Below the pieces are notes generated by a model. The model ran no database searches, had not been told where the DNA came from, and was given only the letters and a program-made list of their open reading frames with translations. Made by a program: the position numbers and the translations under genes. A DNA stretch of 64,000 nt from Ischnura elegans (lineage: Eukaryota; Arthropoda; Insecta; Odonata; Coenagrionidae): the NCBI RefSeq assembly GCF_921293095.1, contig NC_060252.1:3224001-3288000 (forward strand). Reading direction: 5' to 3'. This document shows positions 46,401 through 58,400 of the stretch, piece by piece. Position 1 is the stretch's first letter. Every line of letters begins with the position of its first letter.

Positions 46401-49400
46401 GGTTTTTCGAGAATCGTCGTCGTGGCCGCAGTGTGGAGACCTGAGAAGGCCACCGAAGAGCCTCACTGAGAAGCAGAGGACATCAGGCGCTGAGGGAGAC
46501 CTGAGAAGGCCACCGAAGAGCCTCACTGAGAAGCAGAGGACATCAGGCGCTGAGAGGGGAGGCTCTACCGACTAGTCGCCGCCACCCCTGAGATTTCGGC
46601 ATCACCTCATCGCAGCGGTTCGTCTAGAGAGGAAGCTGCGCTGAGAGAGGGTACAAAGGAGAAGTCGGCTTTACTGTAAGTAAGCCACCCTGATTCCTTT
46701 CCTCTGCCCTTTGTATCGCCCTTACTAAGTTTGTCTGCTAATTGTCATAATGTCCGTCACAACGATGACTAGCTCAGAAGGCCTTGATAGTCGCGGAACG
46801 TTCTGCAGTATTTCGGAAGCCATAAAGATTGTTAATAAGCCATTCGACGGGAACAAGAAAGAACTCCGGGAGTTTTTAGAAAACGTGGACGTTGTGTTCG
46901 AGTTAGTAAATCCGATCGATCATGACAAATTATTAAAGTTCGTGAAGGCTCGGATAACGGGGGATGCTCGTTCAAAAATTCTCGTCAGAGATCACGCTCA
47001 CACGTGGCCCCAGGTGAGAGCTATTTTAGAAGAAAACTATGCTACAAGACGTACCCTAGACTATTACGCATGCGCAATGTTTAACTCCAAGCAAGGTCCG
47101 ACGGAGAGCATTGCAAGTTGGGGTAATCGCATAGATTCTATGCAAACGGAATTGAGGGAAGCGGCCAGACGAGTATCTCAAGAGGAAGAGATCGCCGGCG
47201 CTTTAGCCTTAGTTAACCATCTCGCGAAAGCTTGCTTTGTTCAAGGGCTGGCTAATGAGCGCATACAAACAATTGTGAGGAGTAAGGGAGAAGTTATACT
47301 ATTGCCTGCTGCGGTAGAAGTCGCCCTAGAAGAGGAGAGTGCCATATTGTCACTGAAAGAAAGAGGGAATATGAAAGGATATTTTAAATGTGGAAATTGC
47401 GGCAAGCCTGGACATTCAGCGCAAAAATGCTACCTTAAAGGGAAGGTAAACATGAAAGAGAAGGAGATAAAAAAGGTAGAAAGTGTGAAATGTTTTAACT
47501 GCGGGCGATTAGGCCATTTTTCAAGAGACTGTCGCAGACCAAGAGCCAAATCCTCCGAAAATGGATCGCCACAGCCGCGTCAAATTATGGATGATAACTC
47601 GCGGTCGCTGAATGGGAAAGGAGATAAGAGCTTTCGTCTGTCGGAAGTAAGAAAATTGTCGAAAGGGCCGAGTCGCTGTGACGTAGCCGATACGATAACC
47701 TTCCAGAGTCGAGAGAGCAAACGAGGCATCTTGCGTCTTCTAATTGATACCGGTGCAGATGTGAGTATTATTAAAATGGAGTCCTTGAAGGGGGAAACCA
47801 GGTGTTGGCCGGAGGACTACTTGCTATTAAGAGGCATTACTGATAAGCCCATCAAGACAAAAGGGAAAGCGGCTATATTATTGGAGGCGAAAGGGAAGGA
47901 GATGCAACATGGTTTTCATTTGATAGAGGGAGCCGATGTTCGTCTTGAAGTAGATGGAATTCTCGGTAGGGACTTCCTGAATGATCTTGGCGCAGTGATT
48001 TATTGTACACAAAAAAGGGTCTACATGAGAGGCCTACTCATGGACTTTGACTCAAAAGAATCCATGGAAGACGTAACTAAGGAGATTAGAAAAATATCTA
48101 TACCCTCCCGAAGTGAAGTGCGAGTAAAAATTCCTACTGCATCCACGGGGGTGGGAGTGATAAACAAGAAAGAGATAAAAGAGGGTGTCTTCTTAGCATC
48201 AGCTTTGACGGAGGGGAAGATGGGAGAGTGCATTGGAAGCATTTTGAATATCAGCGATGAGGAACAAGAGGTAGAGATTTCCCCTGTTGAGTTGGAATCT
48301 GTGGATACTGATATGAAAGAAATTCAATGCAATGTTCCTGTTGAGTTGGAATCTGTGGATACTGATATGAAAGAAATTCAATGCAATGTTGAAAATAATT
48401 TGTCAAGGAAAGAAGTTTTACGGAGTTGCTTAAGGCAAGAGCATCTGTGTGATCTAGAAAAGAGAGTGATCACTGAATTGTGCGAAGAATTCGCAGATTT
48501 GTTTTATTTGCCTGGAGACAAGTTATCGCACACTAAGACGTTGAGTCACGAGATTCCCACTCCCAATTTAAGAGGAGCCATTAATACTCGACCCTACCGA
48601 CTCCCTGAATCTCAAAAGGAAGAGGTAAAAAGGCAGATGGAGAAAATGCTAGAAGAGGGGATAATTGCTCCCAGTAAAAGTGCATGGAACTCCCCAATAC
48701 TCGTTATACCGAAGAAAGCTGACGTTACGGGAGATAAAAAGTGGAGAATAGTGGTGGATTTCAGAAAATTAAATGAAGAATCGGTGGGCGATGCCTATCC
48801 ATTGCCAAATATTACAGACATTTTGGATCAATTGGGAAAGGCACGATATTTTAGCACATTAGATTTGGCAAGTGGGTTCTACCAAATCCCGTTGGATCGG
48901 AAGGACCAATTTAAAACGGCGTTTAGTGCCTTAGGAGCTCACTATGAGTTTCAAAGAGTGCCGATGGGTCTTAAAGGAGCTCCTTCTACTTTTCAGCGCC
49001 TTATGAATACGGTATTGAGCGGTTTACAAGGGTTACACTGTTATGTTTACCTTGATGATATAGTTGTGCATGGAGATAGCCTAGTTACGCACAATCAGCG
49101 CTTGAGAGAAGTGTTCCAAAGGCTAAGGGAACACAACTTGAAATTGCAGCCGGAAAAATGTGAGTTTCTTCGCAAGGAAGTGAACTACTTGGGGCATGTG
49201 ATTTCAGAGACGGGGGTCAAACCAAATCCCTCGACTGTGGAGAAGGTGAAAAATTTCCCCAGGCCGGATAAAGTAAAAAGGCTGAAGGAATTTCTTGGAT
49301 TGGCGGGGTATTATCGCCGCTTCATACCGGGGTTTGGACTGATAGCTAAACCTCTACATGATTTATTGAAAAAGGATGCAGAGTATGAATGGAAGGACGA

Positions 49401-52400
49401 GCAAGAAGATGCTTTTAAAAAACTGAAAAATCTTTTGATTACGGAGCCAGTTCTTCAATACCCAGATTTTTCACGCCCATTCATTCTCACGACCGACGCG
49501 AGCAATTACGCGTTGGGGGCTATATTATCTCAAGGCATCATTGGGCAGGATCCGCCCGTGGCTTATGCAAGCCGTACGCTCGGTAAAGCTGAGGTAAATT
49601 ACTCCGCGACGGAGAAGGAAATGCTAGCCATCGTATGGGGAGTTAAGTACTTCCGTCCTTATCTTTACGGCAAAAGATTCACCGTAGTCACAGATCATAA
49701 GCCGCTGACTTGGGTATTCAATGTAAAGGACCCGAGCTCTCGGTTGATGAAATGGAGAATCAAATTGGCGGAATACGATTTCGATGTGGTATACAAGAAG
49801 GGATCGGAGAATGCTAATGCTGACGCGTTAAGTAGAATTTACTCTTTGGATGCTGAAGAGAAGACGGATGGTGTTGCCAATCCATGCGAGGAAAGAAAAA
49901 GAGAAATATTGAAGCAATATCATGACTCACCTCTTGGGGGACACACAGGAATGAAAAAGGACATAGAAGAATACATTCAAAGATGCGAGAGTTGCCAAAA
50001 AAATAAAATCACTAGGAGGAAAACTAAGATGCCGTTGGAGATAACCACTACGCCTGAATGCGTGTTTGAAAAATGTAGCCTCGACATCGTGGGACCCCTA
50101 CCCGTTACAGATGACGGAAGTAGGTATTTGCTCACTTTTCAAGACGAGCTGTCAAAGTTTACGGAAGCAATCCCAGTAAAAGAACAGGATGCAACCACAG
50201 TGGCAAGAGCGTTTGTGGATAATATCATCTTGAAGTACGGTGTTCCTCAAACAATTTTAACTGACCAAGGCACTAATTTTCTAAGTGAAATATTCAGTAA
50301 TACGTGCCGATTACTAGGAATAAAAAAGTTGAAGACCTCAGCGTATCATCCAGAATCGAACGGAGCCCTAGAGCGAAGTCACAGAACTCTGATAGAGTTT
50401 TTACGTCATTTCATCTCTGATGACCAGACAAATTGGACAGAGTGGGTGAAGTATGCCATTTTTGTGTATAACACTACACCGCATTGCGCAACGGGATTCT
50501 CTCCGCATGAGTTGATGTTCGGGAGAAAGGCTAACCTCCCAGGAATATTGCAAAAGGACCCCTCAGTTCCCTCGTACACGTATGACGACTACGTGAAGGA
50601 ATTGCGGGATAGGATGCAAAGTAGTCACATGAGGGCCCGAGAAGTCTTACTAAAAGCAAAACAAAGAAGTAAGGAAATTTACGACAGGACTACTCACTTG
50701 GAGATATTTAAAGTGGGCGATAGGGTCCTGTTGCATGACGAAGCCGTTAGAAGGGGGCGTTCAAAGAAATTATCTTCTCAGTGGATCGGTCCGTATGATG
50801 TCACAGGGGTGGACGGAGTGAATGTTACGATAAGGAGGAGAAGGGGGTCGGAGGTGAAAGTCCATGCCAACCGGCTAAAGATATTCTTCTAATCTTCCGC
50901 AGGATCCTAAAAATTGAGATGGGAGCCTGCATCTTCCTCTGTTTGAGTCTCGCGACTATCGGAAAGGGGGAAGACCACAGAATAGAAGAGTACAAACAAT
51001 CACCTGGGCTGTATTACGATTCACAAGGAGAGGCGGAAATGTATAGTAGTGAATGGAAATTAGTCACCTACGTAAATGTCACTCAACTGGAAGGAAACTT
51101 GGCCGTAGTAAATACTTATGCTTCGTTAACTGAAGACTTCTGCAGGAAATATCAGAATGCTTCGTGGATTCATCTGACTGGGTGCCGAACTACGTTTCAT
51201 GGACTGAGAAATGATTTGAATAGAATTTATAAACTAAAGGACATAATGGAGCAGTTAACTTCCCGTTCGAGATCTCCTGATAGGCGAAGAAGAGGCCTTT
51301 TTAATTTTATAGGGGAAGTAAGTAAAGTTCTTTTTGGGACCCTGGATGACGCAGATGCATGGTACTATACAGGGCAAATAGGTAACCTGGAAGCTGAAAA
51401 TAAGGACCTTCTAACTATTGTGAAGAAACAAGTAACTCTCATGAAATCCACTATTTCAGCTGTCAATCAGTCATTAATAGACGTCGAGGGAAATGAGAAA
51501 ATACTTTCTGAAGGATTGAGAAGGTTAGAAAATTATATTGATAAAACAACGGGAGAGCTGATTGATCATACAAAGTATATTATTTTGGTCTTATCAGGGA
51601 ACGAACATGTCCAACAGTTAAGTCAAGCCATCGGAGAACTCTCCTATCAGTATAATGTTGTGATAGACACACTAATAAACGCGCAAAAGGGAGTGCTGCA
51701 GCCACAAATTATTAGCCCAGAAGAAATAATGACTATGTTTGACAAGCATAAGGCAGACATTCCTAAAGACCTAACCCTACCTTTCCCTCAAAGTGTGGCT
51801 TACCGAAGTAAACTTCTCAAAATGCTAGAGCTGGATGTATTTCTATCTAATCACGTATTGGGATATGTTATTTCAATTCCTTTGAGTAACTTAGTAAGAT
51901 TTAATGTGTACCATGTAATACCATTACCTATTAAGATTAACGGCACGTCAATGAAGTTTATTTTTATCCAGCCGGAGAGAGAGTATCTGCTGCTAGATAA
52001 AAGTGGGAGATATGTAACAAAACTTTCCAGAGAAGATTTTGCTGATTGTAAATTGGTGAGTGCAAATGCACGATTGTGTAAGCAAACATGCCCACTAAGA
52101 CTTGTGCACGTGCTTGATGATTGTGAAACTCAGTTGCTTCTATCAGCTTCCTCAATACCATTAAATTGTGATCGAAGAATTGTGTCGTTAGAAAAAACAT
52201 TCTGGACTCGTTTAGGATCGAGGGAGTGGTTATTTGTTTCTCCAGGACCTGAAAAGGTCACCGTGCTATGTAAGAGTGATGACCCTTACGACGTTACCAT
52301 AAGTGGCACAGGAAAATTAATGTTTAATGACTATTGCAAAGGTTATAGCACTGGTGCTATTCTCCAGGGTGATATAAACCTTAAATATAATAATTCCAAG

Positions 52401-55400
52401 GATGATGTAATACCTCCTCTTTCATTGACCTTTGATTGCTGTTTATCGGAGGAGGATTTAGTATCTTTTGCGAGATTAAAATTAAACTTGCCGTTTTCGC
52501 CTTTGATTCGGCATTTGGATGACTTAAAATATGCTAGTGTAAAGGTCTCGGAGGTGGAGCAATTAATTGAAAAAGAGAGTTGGGACCAAGCTCACATCTA
52601 TGAGCACAAGAAAATTTCTACATTTACTTATGTATCTTTGATTCTCATATTACTTGTAATGATTTATTGTTGTTGTTGTAAATGTTGTTTAAAAAGGTTG
52701 ATCCCGTATTCAGATGACAGGGGACGCCGTGAATGTAAAGATTTATGTATAATCTTTAAGCCAAAAATTGTTAGTAAGGTGCATACATCTACAGAACAAA
52801 TGCATCAAAGTCCACCATCTGATACGGTAAATCTACCGCTGGTACCCCTTCCGGGTTCAAGCCAGCAATTAGTATCGAGAACGGGTGGTAGCAATACGCC
52901 ACAATCGGGAAAACGTTAGTGCTTTAACTGTGTGTATTTTTTTTCACTTTTGTATCAGTGACTCCAGCATTCATGTTTTTTTTGTGTGTGTAACATGTAT
53001 GTATATCTGCTTGGCATGTGTGCAGTTTGTCGAGAGAATCGTGTGGAAGATTCTCTCTGGTAAAGGGGGGAGGTGTTGCATGCACCCCCACATGGCCCTG
53101 CTTCTGGTCGTGCCTGCCTTTGGCGGTGGGTTCTGTTATCAACATCATGATGAAGAGCAGAGCCTTTTGGCCTTTTGGGGGGCAAGTCGAGAGTGGGGGG
53201 AGGTGCGATTGGGACACAATCTACGCAAGAGGAGGATGTGTCGCCAGTCCTCTCCAGAGAGAGGAAGCGGCTGGGCTGGGTTTTCCGGCGTCTCGACGAG
53301 CTGGACTAATTAGAGGGGACTTGTATTTTACTTTCAATAAATAACCTCACTAGTATCCAGCGGGAATTTTATTCATTTTCCCCGATTCTCAACCACACCC
53401 GCGAGTCAGGAGGCAGCCACTCGACTCCTGTGACTCGCGATTGTCATTACGTCCTGGCGAAGGCGTCGGGATGCGACACCTCGATTACATTGTGCCGCAT
53501 TCTTCTATTGAGAAAATGAAACGAATTTTCCTGTTTTTATATACATGCACATAATTTTATCATATATATCATGCACTGTTTTTTTCAACAATTCCTAAAA
53601 GAAACGTTCACAGGAACTTCATTATTACGAACCTCCAGTTATTCGGTCCCATGATATTCGCAATAATGAGAGTCTACTGCATCGGTCAGTGCACCGTTTG
53701 GATGTGATTGACATGTGCATTTTTGGCCAGTGAACAGGATGAGGAAATTTAAATGGCTCAGCTGAAAGGGATGTTAATAAGAATTGTCAAGGAAAAGTCT
53801 GTAAGTTAAAAACGCAATTTATGGTATCAAACAAGCCTCAAGAGCCTGGAATGACAGGTGTATCACAGTGTTAAGGGTGCTAGGTTTCTCACAGTTGATT
53901 TTAGACCCTTGTCATTAAAATTAGACACTGCAATATTTCCACTGACTTTTAGACCCTTGTGTTTACATAATTTCCAAAAATGGTGGGATGGCTATAATGA
54001 GGAATTCCACTGAAAATGGATGATTATGTGATAAAAAATAAACTTCGCACAGAAAATTACAGTGAAAGAAGTTTTTCTCTAATCTGCGTATTATTCGTAA
54101 AATTCCAATTTGAAAATTGCATATTAATCTTTTGCTCAAAACGACCCATCGCCATGTTGGCTGAGCGTGACGTCAGAGTCCAGTAAACAATACGTTTACA
54201 TGGTGCCAGTAGACTATTTGTCCCAGTTTTAGAAAAACCTATGCACCTCTCTATGCAATTAATTTTTTAATATGTTAATTCCATCATCGGTCATGTGAAA
54301 TATTTATCCTGAATAATTGACAGTTTAAACAATGTATGCACACTGGAAGATGCAGCACAATCTTGACAAATAGCGTTTATTACTTTTTCATCCTCCTCAT
54401 CCACGGCGATTTCCGCAGTGTTAGATTATTGTTCTCACATAATGTTCTGGTGTCCCCTTAGCCCCAACAGTGCAAACGCTCATTTATTAACACTTGAACC
54501 TAACAAACTGCTGAAACACCGTATGACTCTCTTCCAGACATTATGAATGCTTAGTAAATCGGCGTAAAATATGATCCGTTGTATTTCTCCAACGTTAACT
54601 TCACCTATTCCAATATTGCACCAAGTATACATTAAAAGCAATGAGCAAATGACAATAGTTAAATGAGAGACAAACCAAGCTTTAGATTACTAGCGCACGA
54701 GATTATTGATTTAATTTATGTTACATTTCAATTTCGCGGCTTCTCAACTCCGCGCCGAGAAATCTTCATTACTCGAGAAGAAATAAGCGGCCGTGAATTA
54801 ATCAACCTTCAGAATATTCCCAGAATGCGTCTTCACGAAGTCGAAGTCAGCCATTGCGCAATATAAGTACCGTAAAAACTTTCAAACTATTCACATCTGT
54901 TTTTCACACACCCTTCACGTTATGAATCAGTATCGTCGTAGATGTTTGTTATCGTCGTTACTGTTTTGTTATAGCCATGGAGCGAGTCTGCTTACTCGCA
55001 TTCTGACGTCACAGGGCGTTTTTGTAGCGCGAAAGAATTTAGTAATTTTTGCAAACTTTGAAGCTCTCTAGCAACAAGAATATTGAGAATTATGAAGTCA
55101 TATTTTGCATGTTAATAACTTTAACTTACTTATCTAAACTTGTAAAAAAAATGCCTTTTTAATTTTATGAGAGCACCCCATTGCATTGTATGTAGATTAT
55201 TTCCTACTGTTTTGCGGTGATGATAATTTGCATTCTGAAATCAAAGAAGGGCATGTAAAATACTTTGATACTTAAGACAAGTTGGTGTAGCTAAGAATGA
55301 GTTGGGGATGAGGATCCAAAGAACACATGATGGCAGTCTCACTTTGGATGAAGCTGCTAACATTGAAAAGCTGTTAGAAAATTAAATTCAGCTAACAGAG

Positions 55401-58400
55401 TGCTTGCACCCGGGAGGAATATGATTGAAATGCAGTTGATTCTATAAAGTGTATCATAAATACCATTACTTTCAGTTAACAGCATTAATTGTTGCTTAGT
55501 TTGTGTAATAATTAATATTTAATATGCAATGTTTTCCAATCGATATTGAGCCGACGAAAACACTCATCTATTGGCTCCTCGGTATGTGACGTAATTCTGT
55601 TCTATCTCATCAGCGTGCAAGGTATTTATGACACAATGAACTACATGTGCATTGGAAAACCTTGGTGGATTCTATCTTTGTATAGGGAAATACGTTTAAG
55701 TGCATGTAATGGAATCAGATTTTGTGAAGGTTTCTTCAAATAATATCCCTAAGATGCATGCTTCAACGATTGGCCATGCTGATTATGTTGGACATGCCAC
55801 AGCAAGAAGTTTTAATGTTGCACGGGAGCTTTTTTGTTGTGTTACCTTATTCATAATAATTAGCAATACACAGGAATCCTCAGCAAAAATTACGGCAAAG
55901 TGAATTGAGTAAGAGTGTTTGTGAAAGTTGGTAATTGACCAAAAGTTTGTAAGCACCGAAGTGAAAGTGCCGGTGTGTAGATAACCATCGATATTTGTAT
56001 CATTATTTCAAATACCGATCTCAATTAAATTTATCTATTTAGCTATTTTCTCTTCTATTTTTATTTAACCTATTGACTCACAAAAGATAATTTTTCTTAT
56101 TGAGTTTTGGCCCATAATGACTGAATGAATATCCATGGTTCATTATTTAATTGCCGAAACTTCTGGGCTATTTAATATTTGAAACGTAAGCACAAATAAC
56201 TGGAGTTACATTTTGGTCCAGTACAAGCAGTAATTTGACCTTCATTTCTTTAACAAAACGCACTCCTTATCAACATATTTGTTCTTTCGTAGAATTAATG
56301 TATTCAAAAGCAGAGTTCTGATTATGTCAATATTTCTACAAGTTATTTTCATTTCGATAATAGAGATATGTCAGTCAGATATACATTTGCTTGGTTGAGG
56401 TTTATGAATAGCATTTGTGAGGTATATCTAAAAATAATGTTATTGAAAACTTAGTCCAGATGTATGATCTTCTGATGGAAATCTCTCAGGCTGGAAATCA
56501 AATGTTTGATTGTTAGATCAGACGATTGATTTTCATTCATTCGGGTTTAATATGCTTCTCATGGCATTTGTTAGCACAATTTAAAAATTGGGTCATTTTA
56601 CATTTCTTTGGAGTATAAGTTTATAGGTTAAGTACAGGTGTATCTTGTTACGACTATCCAATAAGCGAGGAATCCCTGCGTGCGGTGTTTTTCCAAAAAG
56701 TAGTCCCGATGCATAATAATGAGCTTATTTCACATTCAATTTTGAAAATATTTGCATCACTGTGTTTGGCATTAAATTACGAACATTATGAATACCCACA
56801 CTATCACTTTTAATCGAAAATTAATTTTCCGCTTTTTAGTTAGAGGTATGGGTACTGTTACTAACAATTAGCGACTTAGTTCTCACGAATTAACTCGTAA
56901 TATTAACATAGATCATCGCTGTTTAAGTGCCTCTATTAATGTTAATGCCAATATAAATCTGCAAACGAACGCATAACCAAGAACTAAGGAGTGAGAAATA
57001 CGATAAAGTCTTGTCGTCAGAGTAAGCAAGATATAAATGAATTAAAAGATGTAGATAATGGTATGTACACACGTTTAATCTAGTCCATAAGCCATTCCAT
57101 GCCTTTTTTCCAAACTCGGTATATGCTGTAGAGGGGCTCACCCTAAAGAACAACGTATGCCTGAAAACACAAAATGACGTCACAGCTCTAAGAATATGGC
57201 TGCCTGGCATTTCAACGCATCATTAATTTTGCAAATTTTAACTATCAATATCTCACTTAAAAAGTACCTCACTCTTCTCAGACTCGGAATTCAGCCTAAT
57301 TGAGGTTCAAACTTTTTTTTTAAGATTACCTCTCAAAAACGTGCAAATACTCTTAGTGTAACTGTGTTTCCACGCCATTGGAGGAGGAAACTGGCCCTTG
57401 TAAGCCAGACAAATGTGAGAAAGACCTAAACTACCAGAAATTATAGGAAGTATAATGTATCTATCAGTTTATACACATCTAGACATATCTTTTACTGTAC
57501 CTAAATTGAGCCAAGAGAATAGTGCGTACAATCATGAAATACTTAAATATGCCATAAGGGTGATCAGATATTTGAACAGCACAAGGCGTTAAGTATTGCG
57601 CTGGTTTGAACACATGGGAGCATTGGGGAATCAGTAAATAAAATAGGAGAGAACTGCACTATGCAAGTGGAATACATTGACAGACTTCGACCAAGGTGGT
57701 TTTCCAGACTACCTTTACATCCAGGGTTTTGATACTCGACGAAGTGGCACGAACGATTGTTAATGAGATTTATTCATTATTTTTTCATACATTACATGGG
57801 TGATGATGTAGAGCTACGATTTTTTATGCAACTCATGGTAATAATTTTGATGGTAAGAGTTCTTCTGGTTTTGTATATATGCTATGTGATGGTCCTCTGG
57901 CATGGGGATGTGTGATTGGTTGCAATGAGGCATTCATTCTTCCTAAAGTAACTTTTGAAAGAATTGGGAGACTGTCAATCCACATTTAAAACCACATTAT
58001 TTTGTGACAACATGCCTGCCATTTAGCTCCTTCAAAAGAAATGTTTCAATTAAAGAGCCAAGCATGTTTCTAGAAAAATTGCTTGTAAGAGAATTCATCC
58101 CGAGCAAATTGATCACTTCATATTACGTCAAAACTTGTGATATGAAAGCAGATATTTCAACAAAAGCCTTTTTCAAGTCAATTCAACAGCTACAACTCAT
58201 CAATGTAAACTATATTCAGTATTAAAAACGTTAAGTTTACCCATATCAACTCTGGAAAAAGACCTCGGCTGATACTGAACAGGGTGAAAAGAGATCTGAT
58301 GGTGTAGACATCTGGAGACTTCAGAAGAAGAAAGAGATAAGGAAGAATGTGTTTTTGACCACCAAACCAGCACTTTATTCAACGAGGAAGAGTGAGAAAA

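Larger units (their letters stand above)
45969..53478 (+). mobile_element. Errantivirus-like (Ty3/gypsy with env) provirus, 7.5 kb, apparently full length
   Basis: It has two ~405-bp LTRs in direct orientation, a 4-bp target duplication CCTC (45965-45968 and 53479-53482), a leader, one gag-pol frame and an env frame, both open, and a polypurine tract before the 3' LTR. The provirus lies antisense to the host Rab33 gene, in its third intron. LTRs differ at roughly 15 positions plus small indels by eye (about 4%). Env-bearing gypsy elements of insects (errantiviruses) can move between cells; whether this copy is active is unknown. Confidence 0.93.

Noticed and set aside
52885-53344. 142- and 108-codon plus-strand frames after env
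   Set aside because: They are LTR and 3' UTR frames that mirror those of the 5' LTR.
53876-55190. Possible element with GGGTGCT inverted ends and TGACGTCA sites
   Set aside because: Inverted match is only seven bases and flanks show no target duplication.
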